Shown here: positions 1 to 6,042 of the stretch, piece by piece | Layout of the letters: the number at the start of each line of letters is the position of its first letter | Numbering within the stretch: the first letter of the stretch is position 1 | NCBI GenBank assembly: GCA_013329105.1 | Contig: DUKW01000058.1 | Location: 3,485 to 9,712, forward strand | DNA length: 6,228 nt | Reading direction: 5' to 3' | From: Candidatus Methanomethylophilaceae archaeon | Lineage (GTDB): Archaea > Thermoplasmatota > Thermoplasmata > Methanomassiliicoccales > Methanomethylophilaceae | Position numbers and translations under genes: made by a program | Notes under the pieces: model-generated | What the model was told of the DNA's origin: nothing | What the model saw: only the letters and a program-made list of their open reading frames with translations | Database searches by the model: none

Positions 1-318
1 CTGACTACTGGAATCCAGGAACAAAGCACCATTGCTGCAGTCTGCGGCCGCCGAAAGTAGTCCGTGCACTCCACTGGGTGCATCCATGAAAACGGCAAGG
101 GCATGTCCCATATGAAGACGTTCAGCCAATGATTCGGCAGCACTGACAGCATCTGATAACCTCTCCGTATCGACCCTGCCTTCTTTTCTGTCTATGACGA
201 TGCTATGGTCAGGATAGAAAATGGAGCCCACCAATACCGGTGGGCGTTTACCTGGCTGTCCTCCAAACATCATAACCCCGATAGCGAACGACGATTGATC
301 TTTTTGGAACTTGAACAT
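1..318 (-). CDS. mtrH: MtrH-like methyltransferase subunit, N-terminal part (runs off left edge)
   Basis: This is the first 106 codons of a tetrahydromethanopterin S-methyltransferase subunit H family protein; the rest lies beyond the window. Seen: the protein opens MFKFQKDQ, then has FGGQPGKRPPVLVGSIFY and DHSIVID, which matches the characteristic N-terminus of MtrH (MFKF..., GGQPGE, VLIGTxFY, HKIV). MtrH is known to be a cytoplasmic TIM-barrel-like enzyme that moves a methyl group between tetrahydromethanopterin and the corrinoid of MtrA. Two ATGs sit in tandem. I chose the second (318) because family members start with a single M before FKF and because a GGGGGA motif lies 5 nt upstream of it, but only 2 nt upstream of the first. 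The start overlaps the stop of the upstream mtrA-like gene by one base, so the two are probably translationally coupled. It is likely an Mtx-type paralogue rather than the subunit of the membrane complex, because mtrF and mtrG are absent between A and H. The family call is firm; the methyl donor or acceptor is unknown. Confidence 0.88.
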   Translation of the reverse strand, partial: MFKFQKDQSSFAIGVMMFGGQPGKRPPVLVGSIFYPDHSIVIDRKEGRVDTERLSDAVSAAESLAERLHMGHALAVFMDAPSGVHGLLSAAADCSNGALFLDSSSQ

Positions 319-1127
319 CATAATCCCCCGCTCAGATAATCCCTAAGATGTCTTATAAGCTCTGCAGAAGGAACCTCACTTACCATTCCGTCAACGGGAT
401 TGATCACATAATCCGGATTTCGGTTAAGGATAATGAACCGGGAGGAGATCGACAGCTTTTCGTCTGAGAACCCCAGCATACCACCGACAATACGATCGGC
501 AATCTGATTCATATCTTCGCCAATATCTTCACGTTCTATTATCGGCGAATCGTATATGAGCGGTTGACCGAATGGCTCAGTAGGAATCTTCGCTAAAGAC
601 TCCAGCAGCTCCTCCAGGCGCCTTTTTGCCATGGAATCCAGATCATAACGTGGGTTGTATTCTATTATCTCTTCAGCCTCCTTTGGCTCCACTAAGTCAT
701 GTAGTGTAAGTTGCAGACGGAATTTGGCAATGGCCTCCAAGGGTGTGTTGCAAAGATACGGTATCGGTGCCCTAGTGCCGATTATGCGCTTCTCTCCATC
801 GACACCGTTACGATGTAGGCAAAGAAGGGCATCGGCTGGATAATGTCCAAACTCCTCTCTTCCGCAGACCACCAGATGTCTTATTTTGGGCCTCCGGACC
901 AGGAAGGCTATCATTTTCTCAATGCCTAGATTCTCTGTTTTAAATCTGCCCAGAGCATGATATAAATGAGGGGCGAGATCGACATTGCCACCTCCTACTA
1001 TTGCTACAGCCACAGAGGACGTTTCATTTCCTATGTAGCAATCACCCGATGGGCTTCGGCGTTTCTCATAAGTCGAAGCGTTCAAATCCTTTGTTGGACT
1101 AATCGCCGCCTCGCTCTGTTTTTTCAT
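318..1127 (-). CDS. mtrA: MtrA-like corrinoid protein, soluble form with C-terminal extension
   Basis: This 269-residue protein belongs to the MtrA family, the corrinoid carrier of methyl-H4MPT:coenzyme M methyltransferase. Seen: GDCYIGNETSSVAVAIVGGG (about 28-47), KTENLGIEKMIAFL (63-76), VVCGREEFGHYPADAL (86-101) and APIPYL (120-125). These align with the MtrA signatures KTENLGIEK, LCGAEVQGHITGQS and GAIPYI. His95 falls where MtrA has the histidine ligand of cobalt. Canonical MtrA ends in a membrane helix. Here residues about 160-269 are charged and contain no hydrophobic helix, so the protein should be cytoplasmic; the extension (FIILNRNPDYVINPVDGMV) is perhaps a small separate domain. Upstream in-frame TTG (1133) is possible, but ATG at 1127 fits a TATA element 24-31 bases upstream and implies a leaderless mRNA. 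The gene is followed directly by mtrH-like with a 1-base overlap. Methanosarcina mtxA-mtxH is the closest known arrangement; mtxX is not seen here. The stop codon is TGA. Confidence 0.87.
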   Translation of the reverse strand: MKKQSEAAISPTKDLNASTYEKRRSPSGDCYIGNETSSVAVAIVGGGNVDLAPHLYHALGRFKTENLGIEKMIAFLVRRPKIRHLVVCGREEFGHYPADALLCLHRNGVDGEKRIIGTRAPIPYLCNTPLEAIAKFRLQLTLHDLVEPKEAEEIIEYNPRYDLDSMAKRRLEELLESLAKIPTEPFGQPLIYDSPIIEREDIGEDMNQIADRIVGGMLGFSDEKLSISSRFIILNRNPDYVINPVDGMVSEVPSAELIRHLRDYLSGGL

Positions 1128-1150
1128 AGACAAAAATAGGCGGTACCACT

Positions 1151-1158
1151 ATTATAAA
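1151..1158 (-). promoter_or_regulatory. TATA-like element for the mtrA-mtrH pair
   Basis: On the minus strand this reads TTTATAAT and lies 24-31 bases before the ATG at 1127, the distance expected between an archaeal TATA box and a transcription start at the start codon. A second AT-rich element (TATTATATAAG on the minus strand, about 1171-1181) and a palindromic ATAATATTAT (1190-1199) lie further upstream and could be alternative promoter or regulator sites. No convincing Shine-Dalgarno sequence precedes the ATG, which agrees with a leaderless transcript. Confidence 0.5.
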
Positions 1159-1233
1159 GTGAAGTCTATTCTTATATAATACTTTAGTTATAATATTATT
1201 ACCCTTTCCACTGTAGTTATGTTCGCCACAGTC

Positions 1234-1288
1234 AAAAAGAATGTAAAGCCCAATTGATCTTTGTTAAATTATTAAATCCAATTAAAAA
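1234..1288 (-). terminator. Possible oligo-T terminators after the SAM methyltransferase gene
   Basis: On the minus strand two T5 runs occur: one at the stop codon region (1284-1288, TCTTTTTAA) and one about 45 bases on (1234-1238, TTCTTTTTG). Archaeal RNA polymerase often terminates at oligo-T tracts without a hairpin. No strong hairpin is visible here. This is a weak call that rests only on the T runs and the position between two co-directional genes. Confidence 0.25.
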
Positions 1289-1905
1289 GAAGCTAGAGTT
1301 ACATCCAGCCACGATCTCTTCCTCTCAGAACAATGGTACCGTTTGATGGACTGATGTTGCTTCGCATCAAGTAGACGCAGAGAGGGAAAAAGCTCCCTGA
1401 TCTCGTCCACAGTGAAGAAATGATACATCACACCGTTACCGCGCATGAAAGTCATTGGTTCCGTTTCATGGCCAAGACCGCAGCGCATATCGTCCTTGTC
1501 GAAAGACCTTATGAACACTGTGCCCCCTGCTGCCAACAAGCGTGCTATCTCGTCCGCAGCCTCTTTTCTGCAAGGAGTCGAGAGGTGATTTAGTGAATGC
1601 ACAGCTAGAACGAACTCAAAAGACGCGTTTTCATACGGCATATTACGCATATCACCAACTATTATCTCAGCTTCTTTTCCGAGTCTTCCCCGGCATCGTT
1701 GTACTGCTGTCGAAGATATATCAATCCCGTTAAGTCTAAGGCCTTTTCCAGTCAGAGATATAAGTGTCTTGCCATTCCCACACCCTACGTCGAGGACTCT
1801 AGATCTAGGAGGGATTTCTATAGGTAAAGAAGACTCGCCTCTCCAACCCATAGGCTGTGAATTGTAATAACTGTTCCATATCTTTGCTTCATCAGACTCT
1901 GGCAC
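1282..1905 (-). CDS. Class I SAM-dependent methyltransferase
   Basis: This is a 207-residue protein with the Rossmann-like fold of class I S-adenosylmethionine methyltransferases. Seen: motif I VLDVGCGNG (residues 37-45), the acidic residue for the SAM ribose in GIDIS (D62), the adenine-loop segment VGDMRNMPY (83-91), and the motif IV/V region FEFVLAVHSLNHL (96-108) followed by ARLLAAGGTVFIRSF (121-135). No substrate-specific domain is present, so the acceptor (protein, small molecule or cofactor intermediate) cannot be told. The frame is open to 2076, but that longer version overlaps the divergent HhH gene. I place the start at GTG 1905, with a G-rich GGGGTGA motif 3 nt before it. GTG 1914 is the alternative, and fits a leaderless start better. 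The gene is divergent from the HhH/MBL operon and lies about 150 bp before the mtrA-like gene on the same strand. The stop codon is TAA. Confidence 0.87.
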   Translation of the reverse strand: MPESDEAKIWNSYYNSQPMGWRGESSLPIEIPPRSRVLDVGCGNGKTLISLTGKGLRLNGIDISSTAVQRCRGRLGKEAEIIVGDMRNMPYENASFEFVLAVHSLNHLSTPCRKEAADEIARLLAAGGTVFIRSFDKDDMRCGLGHETEPMTFMRGNGVMYHFFTVDEIRELFPSLRLLDAKQHQSIKRYHCSERKRSWLDVTLASF

Positions 1906-1932
1906 ACTGTTCACCCCCCTCAAATATATGCG

Positions 1933-1943
1933 ATAATATTTAA
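1933..1943. promoter_or_regulatory. Shared divergent TATA-like element
   Basis: The sequence ATAATATTTAA is nearly self-complementary and lies in the 61-bp gap between two divergent genes. On the plus strand it sits 24-34 bases before the ATG at 1967, so transcription should begin at or next to that codon. On the minus strand it sits about 19-29 bases before GTG 1914 and 28-38 before GTG 1905. It could therefore serve both directions. The call is from position and composition only. Confidence 0.45.
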
Positions 1944-1966
1944 CTGCATATTGTACTTGATATGGT

Positions 1967-2203
1967 ATGAGTGAAAAAGAAGACATCATCACCGAATTGT
2001 CAAAGATACCAGGTCTGAGTGTGAAGGCTGCTGAGGGCATGTATCTTCTGGGTATACGCTCCATCGACGATCTCAAAGGAAAGGACGCCGATGAAATGTA
2101 CGCTGCCTTGAGAGAGCGAAAGGATTTCTACGCCGAACCTTGCATGCATAATATGATAAAGATAGCCATAGGAATGGCCGAGAAAGGTTACCTTAGGCGT
2201 TGA
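1967..2203 (+). CDS. Small helix-hairpin-helix (Cdd1-like) protein
   Basis: This 78-residue protein resembles the short archaeal and bacterial helix-hairpin-helix proteins grouped with the Cdd1 family. Seen: LSKIPGLSVKAAEGMYLLGI (11-30), a helix-hairpin-helix with the usual IPG turn, then RSIDDLKGKDADEMYAALRE (31-50), matching the IRSVEDLKGKDPEELYERL pattern, then an amphipathic C-terminal part (FYAEPCMHNMIKIAIGMAEKG). HhH motifs usually contact the DNA backbone or mediate protein contacts; the role of Cdd1 proteins is not established. The start is ATG 1967, apparently leaderless: there is no Shine-Dalgarno motif and a TATA-like element lies 24-34 bases upstream. It ends in TGA only 4 bp before the ACT-MBL gene, so the two are almost certainly co-transcribed and perhaps translationally coupled. 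Confidence 0.8.
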   Translation: MSEKEDIITELSKIPGLSVKAAEGMYLLGIRSIDDLKGKDADEMYAALRERKDFYAEPCMHNMIKIAIGMAEKGYLRR

Positions 2204-2207
2204 GATA

Positions 2208-3656
2208 ATGCGGGAAAGGTATTGTTTGGTTGCCAAAATGCCTAATGAACCGGGGAGCCTGCACAGAGCGGCCGAAATTCTAAAAAGGCATGACGGAAAC
2301 ATAGAGAGAATTCAATACGATCAGAGGATAGATCCGAATACTGTATTCTTCGAGGTGGTGGCTGAAGGGGCCTCTTTCCAAGAAGCACTCGCAGAGCTGG
2401 ATGATATGGGATATCTGCGTCGAAGCCTTCCGGTTCCGGCCTACCTCAAATTCGATATCCGTCTGCCGAATGTGCCCGGAACTCTATTCGAATTTCTGGA
2501 TTGTATAACGGATACGGGCTCGAACATAGCTTATCTTGACTACGATGAGACCATTCCTCGCGGAGAGCCATTGCGGGTAGGTATCGTTTTGGATGATGGC
2601 AGCAAGGCAAACGAACTCCTCGATAGACTGAAATCAAGATATCCACTGGAAATCTTGGAACACAGCAATGTGAACGAGGATTTGGACAACACGGTCTTTT
2701 ATGTCCGCTTCGCTCAACAGCTGCGCCCTCTGATACCAGAAGACAGCGATGAGTTCCTCATGCAGTTCCTAAACGATTCTAACCACATAGCACAGGAACT
2801 AAGAAAGAGGGGATTGGACATGCGCCAGGTATTAAACACTATACTAAATGCCGGCTATATGCTGCATGAAAGTGTGAGGTCGGGTTGTGCAGAGCTTCAG
2901 AGCCTGGATGTGCCTGGGGGGAAGCTTTACTGCATACAATTCCCATGCGGCGGTAATACATACATCGTAGATGTCGGATCCAGAATAATGGTAGACACCG
3001 GTTTCGGTATCTATCGCGAGCATATCAGGGATGCCCTCCACTCCCTGAATATACCATTGGAATCGATTGATGCTATCCTCATAACCCACGCTGATGCCGA
3101 CCATTGCGGCTCGACTGGGTATATCGATGCCCCTACCTATATGTCACCGGAGTCACTAAAAGTGCTGCAAGAGAACGATAGATCGTACGGTTCGGCAGTT
3201 CAGGGTTCCCTGTTAGAGTCCTTCTACACCAATATGATCAATTTGTTCTCTGATTTCTCACTTTCTTCAGAGATAAGGATAATAGAAGGAGGAGTTGGCT
3301 CAATGGGAGGTTTCAAGATACAAGGGAATGTTCGTATAGGCGATGTGGAAGTAATAGCGCTCAAAAGCCTTGGCGGCCATCAGGCAGGACAGCTTTTCTA
3401 TTATTTTCCTCGGCAGAGACTTCTTTTCACAGGTGACAGTCTAATAAATATGAATTCTTTGAACGATGAAAAAAGGGAATACATGTCATTGGCAAAGGTT
3501 CTTATGACTTCCGTTAACGTCGATCCAGCCCTTGCAAGGGAAGAAAGAGCTATGCTGGAGAAGCTCATTCGAGAGATGTCAGAAAAGGGGGATGTTAATG
3601 TGTGTCCTGGTCATGGCGACATTATCACTGATTCAGATCGAAGGTGTGATGTATAG
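2208..3656 (+). CDS. Two-ACT-domain metallo-beta-lactamase fold hydrolase
   Basis: This is a 482-residue fusion. Residues about 4-70 (CLVAKMPNEPGSLHRAAEIL..., ending ALAELDDMGYL) form an ACT domain. Residues about 79-150 (YLKFDIRLPNVPGTLFEFLD..., ending YPLEIL) form a second; both carry the P(N)xPG(S/T)L signature of amino-acid-binding ACT domains. A charged helical linker follows (about 155-225). The MBL fold spans about 235-472: GGNTYIVDVG (248-257), MVDTG (261-265), THADADH (293-299), GGHQAGQLFYYF with H391, FTGD with D410, and CPGHGD with H469. The usual HxHxDH motif is HADADH here, so the second metal-1 histidine is D296. The other metal ligands look intact, so a hydrolase or thiol-active enzyme is plausible; the substrate is unknown. 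ACT domains usually sense amino acids allosterically. Start 2208 keeps ACT domain 1 whole and lies 4 bp after the HhH stop. The stop codon is TAG. Confidence 0.85.
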   Translation: MRERYCLVAKMPNEPGSLHRAAEILKRHDGNIERIQYDQRIDPNTVFFEVVAEGASFQEALAELDDMGYLRRSLPVPAYLKFDIRLPNVPGTLFEFLDCITDTGSNIAYLDYDETIPRGEPLRVGIVLDDGSKANELLDRLKSRYPLEILEHSNVNEDLDNTVFYVRFAQQLRPLIPEDSDEFLMQFLNDSNHIAQELRKRGLDMRQVLNTILNAGYMLHESVRSGCAELQSLDVPGGKLYCIQFPCGGNTYIVDVGSRIMVDTGFGIYREHIRDALHSLNIPLESIDAILITHADADHCGSTGYIDAPTYMSPESLKVLQENDRSYGSAVQGSLLESFYTNMINLFSDFSLSSEIRIIEGGVGSMGGFKIQGNVRIGDVEVIALKSLGGHQAGQLFYYFPRQRLLFTGDSLINMNSLNDEKREYMSLAKVLMTSVNVDPALAREERAMLEKLIREMSEKGDVNVCPGHGDIITDSDRRCDV

Positions 3657-3703
3657 ACCTTTCCACACAGCATCTAGAGTGAGTGACGATATTTTGCAAA
3701 GCA

Positions 3704-4183
3704 TCAATCCCTGATACCCGTTCTATCCATGAGAATGTAGTGACCTAGCGTTAGCATGACTTTCGAATACTGCTCATCAAGTTCTCTGTTTATCATCACT
3801 TCTATTCTAGGCTCCGACCACGTAGAGACATCAGTGAATTCCATTATATTACACAATTCATTATCGAAGAACGCCATAGCAGTGCCAGGATCGTTAAGGT
3901 AGCTTAAGAGAAATACTGCCCCGTCTTCAAACCTAAGGTGGGGCTCGAATGAATGAGGGTCTGAAAGAATGGCTAGGAGATCGCCGGAAGCTACGATCTC
4001 CAAACGCGGGTGCAACATACCTTTCTTATTAATAACAATTAGCCCCTCCGGGAAAGAGTATGCAACCCCTACAGAATCTGAGCACTGGGTACATATCACC
4101 GTCTTTCCGTCTTGCAGTTGAAAGGTATTACCCAATCTTAACCAATTGAGTTTTTTTCCCGTTATAGCAGGAATGTCGACCAT
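3704..4183 (-). CDS. Conserved-looking protein of unknown function
   Basis: I do not recognise this 159-residue protein. It has no signal peptide and no membrane helix, so it is probably cytoplasmic. Seen: a CxxC pair (C31, C34 in VICTQCSD), a third cysteine at 111, an alternating hydrophobic/polar pattern in 18-95 that suggests beta strands (TFQLQDGKTVICTQC, GLIVINKKGM, LRFEDGAVFLL), and a C-terminal part (125-159, ending GHYILMDRTGIRD) that is likely mixed helix and strand. A single CxxC could bind a metal only with partners or by dimerisation. ATG 4183 is chosen because a TATA-like element lies 22-29 bases upstream, implying a leaderless mRNA. The gene lies 44 bp downstream of the symporter on the same strand and converges on the MBL gene with 47 bp between stops. 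The clean open frame, promoter and tight packing support a real gene. The stop codon is TGA. Confidence 0.7.
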   Translation of the reverse strand: MVDIPAITGKKLNWLRLGNTFQLQDGKTVICTQCSDSVGVAYSFPEGLIVINKKGMLHPRLEIVASGDLLAILSDPHSFEPHLRFEDGAVFLLSYLNDPGTAMAFFDNELCNIMEFTDVSTWSEPRIEVMINRELDEQYSKVMLTLGHYILMDRTGIRD

Positions 4184-4204
4184 AAGGTATCGTTGGAAAT
4201 ATTG

Positions 4205-4212
4205 ATTTAAAA
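4205..4212 (-). promoter_or_regulatory. TATA-like element for the unknown 159-residue protein
   Basis: On the minus strand this reads TTTTAAAT, 22-29 bases before the ATG at 4183. No ribosome-binding motif lies in between, so a leaderless transcript is likely. The element shares its T run with the weak terminator-like hairpin after the symporter stop. Confidence 0.5.
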
Positions 4213-4224
4213 GAGTATTGACTC
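4209..4224 (-). terminator. Weak hairpin plus T4 after the symporter
   Basis: On the minus strand GAGT CAAT ACTC forms a 4-bp stem with a 4-nt loop, followed directly by TTTT. It starts 3 bases beyond the symporter stop codon. The stem is short, so this is a marginal call, though the T run agrees with archaeal termination. Confidence 0.3.
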
Positions 4225-4227
4225 ACT

Positions 4228-5859
4228 CTATTTATTACTATTACCATAGAGAACAAAGGTCACAAGGACGATGGCGGACAATGGCAAAGCAATGATCAAA
4301 GGATCGATGTTCTCCCATGGAAGGCCCGGCCAGCTGATATTCCCGAATAAAAAGGCACGCAGACCCAGCTGTTCGCTGTTAGTTTTGTGGATGAACAGCG
4401 CCCATATACTCCATGCAATGGTGCCTGTTAACATGCTCCATTTTGCGGCCATGGCATCCGGGCGCTTTGCAAAAAGGGCGTAGGTGTAAGAGGGTAACAA
4501 CGCCGAAGCCGTGAGACCCATAAACACAGCTGTGGAACGTGCTATGATATTGGAGGGCATATAGTATGTTATTACGACGGTAGCCACGATCATAAGCATG
4601 GTCCCTATGCGACTGGCGCGCATTGACTTGACCATACCCTTATCTCTTCCATGGAGCACCTCCCCAGGAGTATAACTTCCGTCACGGTATGCTCGAAGAT
4701 GTCTCCATATGTCATAACCAGCGGATGCTCCCATGGTATGTAGCAATGAGCTCAGAGTGCTCATTGCCGCTGCAAGCAATGAAAGTAGGAAAATAGCGAT
4801 GAAGAATTCGCCCATCATCGTTCCAGAGAACAGCTCGTTGACGAAGACAGGAATTATCATATCAGCATCACCGCCAACGTATTCTATCGCAGTTTGGCCA
4901 TAGTGATTATAGAAGTATACATTGCTTAGCGGCCCCACGGTGTAGGCCGTGCCAACAACTACAAGAATGAATATACCCCCAACCATAAGAGCCCGGTCAA
5001 GGGATTTTCCGCTTTCAGCAGTCATATATCGTACTGCGAGCTGGGGCTGTGCCAATGCCCCGATGCCAACTCCTAATATGAACGTTGTTACAAATGTGTA
5101 CCATAGGGGGGAGGCAAAGGTCGGAAAGGAAGTCCAACCAGTCATACCAATCGCTGCGAGAGCTTCAGGTACACCAGGATCAACTGCCATGTCTGTAAGG
5201 GCTTGATTGGCACTCGTAACACCCCCAAGGGTGAAATATGTGACTGCCAAGAGCACGATCATACCAAGAAACATTATCCCACCCTGTAAGGCATCATTGT
5301 ACATCACCGCAATTATCCCCCCGTATGTCACATAGAGAGCAACGATTACTGACAAAAGAAGGATAGCAAAATTCTTGTCAATCCCTAATGATGCAACGAC
5401 GAAATTCACTCCTCCCAAGAGGATGGCGGCAGAATAGATCGGCATACCGATGAGCACAAGGGCAGCAGAGAATATCTGTATGAATGGTGAGTTGAAACTT
5501 TTTCCCAGAAAATCAGGGAACGTAAGAGCACCGATCTTTTTGCCTATACGTCGTGTCCTTTTTCCAAACACTATGAAGGCCACAATCAGGCCAACGAAGA
5601 TGTTAAGAGCCACCAACCAAATGGTGCCCATACCGAATTGACCGGATATTCCCCCGAAACCGATGATCGCGGAGGTACTGAGAAATGTCGCTCCGTAGGA
5701 GAGGGCCAGAACGACGGGATTGATTTTTCTCCCTCCGACCATAAAGTCTTCGTTTCCTATCGTTTTGCGGAAACCATAGTAACCCAGAGCCATTGTAAGT
5801 ATCAAAAATATTGTCGCTACGATCCCGAAGATGAGGAGGCTGATGTTGTTTTCAATCAT
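4228..5859 (-). CDS. Sodium:solute symporter (SSS/SSF family)
   Basis: This 543-residue integral membrane protein belongs to the sodium:solute symporter family (PutP/PanF type), which couples sodium inflow to uptake of a solute. About 13 hydrophobic segments can be drawn, the usual number for the family (about 6-29, 47-68, 78-99, 126-152, 163-185, 189-212, 250-275, 291-310, 350-373, 417-435, 440-463, 473-492, 520-538). Family marks are DFMVGGRKINP (38-48), the SSF signature YVTYGGIIAVMYNDALQGG (176-194) and AAAMSTLSSLLHTMGASAGYD (363-383), whose S367 and T368 match the serine/threonine that bind sodium at the Na2 site in PutP and vSGLT. The frame is open to ATG 5874, but start 5859 is better: GAGGAG lies 7 nt upstream of it, and it overlaps the stop of the small accessory gene. 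The substrate cannot be read from the sequence; an amino or organic acid is plausible from the ACT neighbour. The stop codon is TAG. Confidence 0.93.
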   Translation of the reverse strand: MIENNISLLIFGIVATIFLILTMALGYYGFRKTIGNEDFMVGGRKINPVVLALSYGATFLSTSAIIGFGGISGQFGMGTIWLVALNIFVGLIVAFIVFGKRTRRIGKKIGALTFPDFLGKSFNSPFIQIFSAALVLIGMPIYSAAILLGGVNFVVASLGIDKNFAILLLSVIVALYVTYGGIIAVMYNDALQGGIMFLGMIVLLAVTYFTLGGVTSANQALTDMAVDPGVPEALAAIGMTGWTSFPTFASPLWYTFVTTFILGVGIGALAQPQLAVRYMTAESGKSLDRALMVGGIFILVVVGTAYTVGPLSNVYFYNHYGQTAIEYVGGDADMIIPVFVNELFSGTMMGEFFIAIFLLSLLAAAMSTLSSLLHTMGASAGYDIWRHLRAYRDGSYTPGEVLHGRDKGMVKSMRASRIGTMLMIVATVVITYYMPSNIIARSTAVFMGLTASALLPSYTYALFAKRPDAMAAKWSMLTGTIAWSIWALFIHKTNSEQLGLRAFLFGNISWPGLPWENIDPLIIALPLSAIVLVTFVLYGNSNK

Positions 5860-5971
5860 CGGGATTCTCCTCATCGTTGAAATGAAGCCATCCGTAGACG
5901 AGGCAAAAGAGTGTTAGACCTAAACACAGAAGATAACCCGACCATATCCATGGATCTTCGATACCTAACAT
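5852..5971 (-). CDS. Symporter small accessory protein (39 residues)
   Basis: This short gene encodes a single-helix membrane protein. Seen: MLGIEDPWIWSGYLLCLGL at the N-terminus, a hydrophobic helix over about residues 9-30 with C16 and C23, then YGWLHF and an acidic tail (NDEENPDD). The pattern GIxDPxxWxxYxLCxLxxxxCxVYGxxxW matches what I recall of small proteins of about 40 residues encoded directly before sodium:solute symporters in methanogens and other anaerobes. Its presumed role is to assemble with or stabilise the symporter in the membrane; this is not proven. The stop TGA overlaps the symporter start in ATGATTGA (8 nt), which is strong evidence of translational coupling. A Shine-Dalgarno motif GGAGAGG precedes the ATG by 7 nt. 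It is shorter than most gene-finder cut-offs and is easily missed. Confidence 0.88.
   Translation of the reverse strand: MLGIEDPWIWSGYLLCLGLTLFCLVYGWLHFNDEENPDD
5867..5872 (-). promoter_or_regulatory. Ribosome-binding site that sets the symporter start
   Basis: GAGGAG on the minus strand ends 7 nt before ATG 5859. It lies inside the coding sequence of the small accessory protein and overlaps the in-frame upstream ATG (5874), so it argues that translation starts at 5859 and not at 5874. Confidence 0.7.
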
Positions 5972-5978
5972 ATTATTG

Positions 5979-5985
5979 CCTCTCC
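5979..5985 (-). promoter_or_regulatory. Ribosome-binding site of the small accessory gene
   Basis: GGAGAGG on the minus strand lies 7 nt before ATG 5971, the same spacing as the symporter site. It shows that this transcript has a leader, unlike the apparently leaderless genes elsewhere in the window, and it supports the small gene being translated. Confidence 0.7.
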
Positions 5986-6013
5986 ATTCTTGTAACTCGA
6001 CCAGCCAGACTTT

Positions 6014-6031
6014 GTATGACCGCTGTCATAC
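6014..6031. promoter_or_regulatory. Perfect 18-bp dyad, likely operator of the symporter operon
   Basis: GTATGAC-CGCT-GTCATAC on the plus strand is a perfect 7-bp inverted repeat around 4 bases. It begins about 12 bases downstream of the TATA-like element at 6043-6054 and covers the expected transcription start (about 6018-6022). That is the usual place for an archaeal repressor operator that blocks RNA polymerase. No T run follows on the minus strand, so it is not a typical terminator of the ACT gene. A 5'-leader hairpin is the alternative. Confidence 0.6.
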
Positions 6032-6042
6032 TCGCTCCGTTC

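Noticed and set aside
1128..1133. TTG start at 1133 for the mtrA-like gene
   Set aside because: The ATG two codons later fits the TATA spacing for a leaderless start, and no ribosome-binding site favours TTG.
1209..1235. ACTGT...ACAGT inverted repeat in the gap before the mtrA-like gene
   Set aside because: A five-base stem around a 13-base loop is too weak to call an operator or a terminator.
1906..2076. N-terminal extension of the SAM methyltransferase to 2076
   Set aside because: It would overlap the divergent HhH gene and its promoter, and the added residues do not look like part of a methyltransferase.
3675..4230. Ten-base inverted repeat TAGAGTGAGT (3675-3684) and its complement (4221-4230) flanking the unknown 159-residue gene
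   Set aside because: An exact 10-base match does not extend in either direction, and about that many matches are expected by chance in a window this long. No target duplication or transposase supports a mobile unit.
5860..5874. Longer symporter start at ATG 5874, adding five residues (MRRIP)
   Set aside because: The bases that would encode these residues contain the GAGGAG ribosome-binding site for ATG 5859, and the small accessory gene is read through them in another frame.
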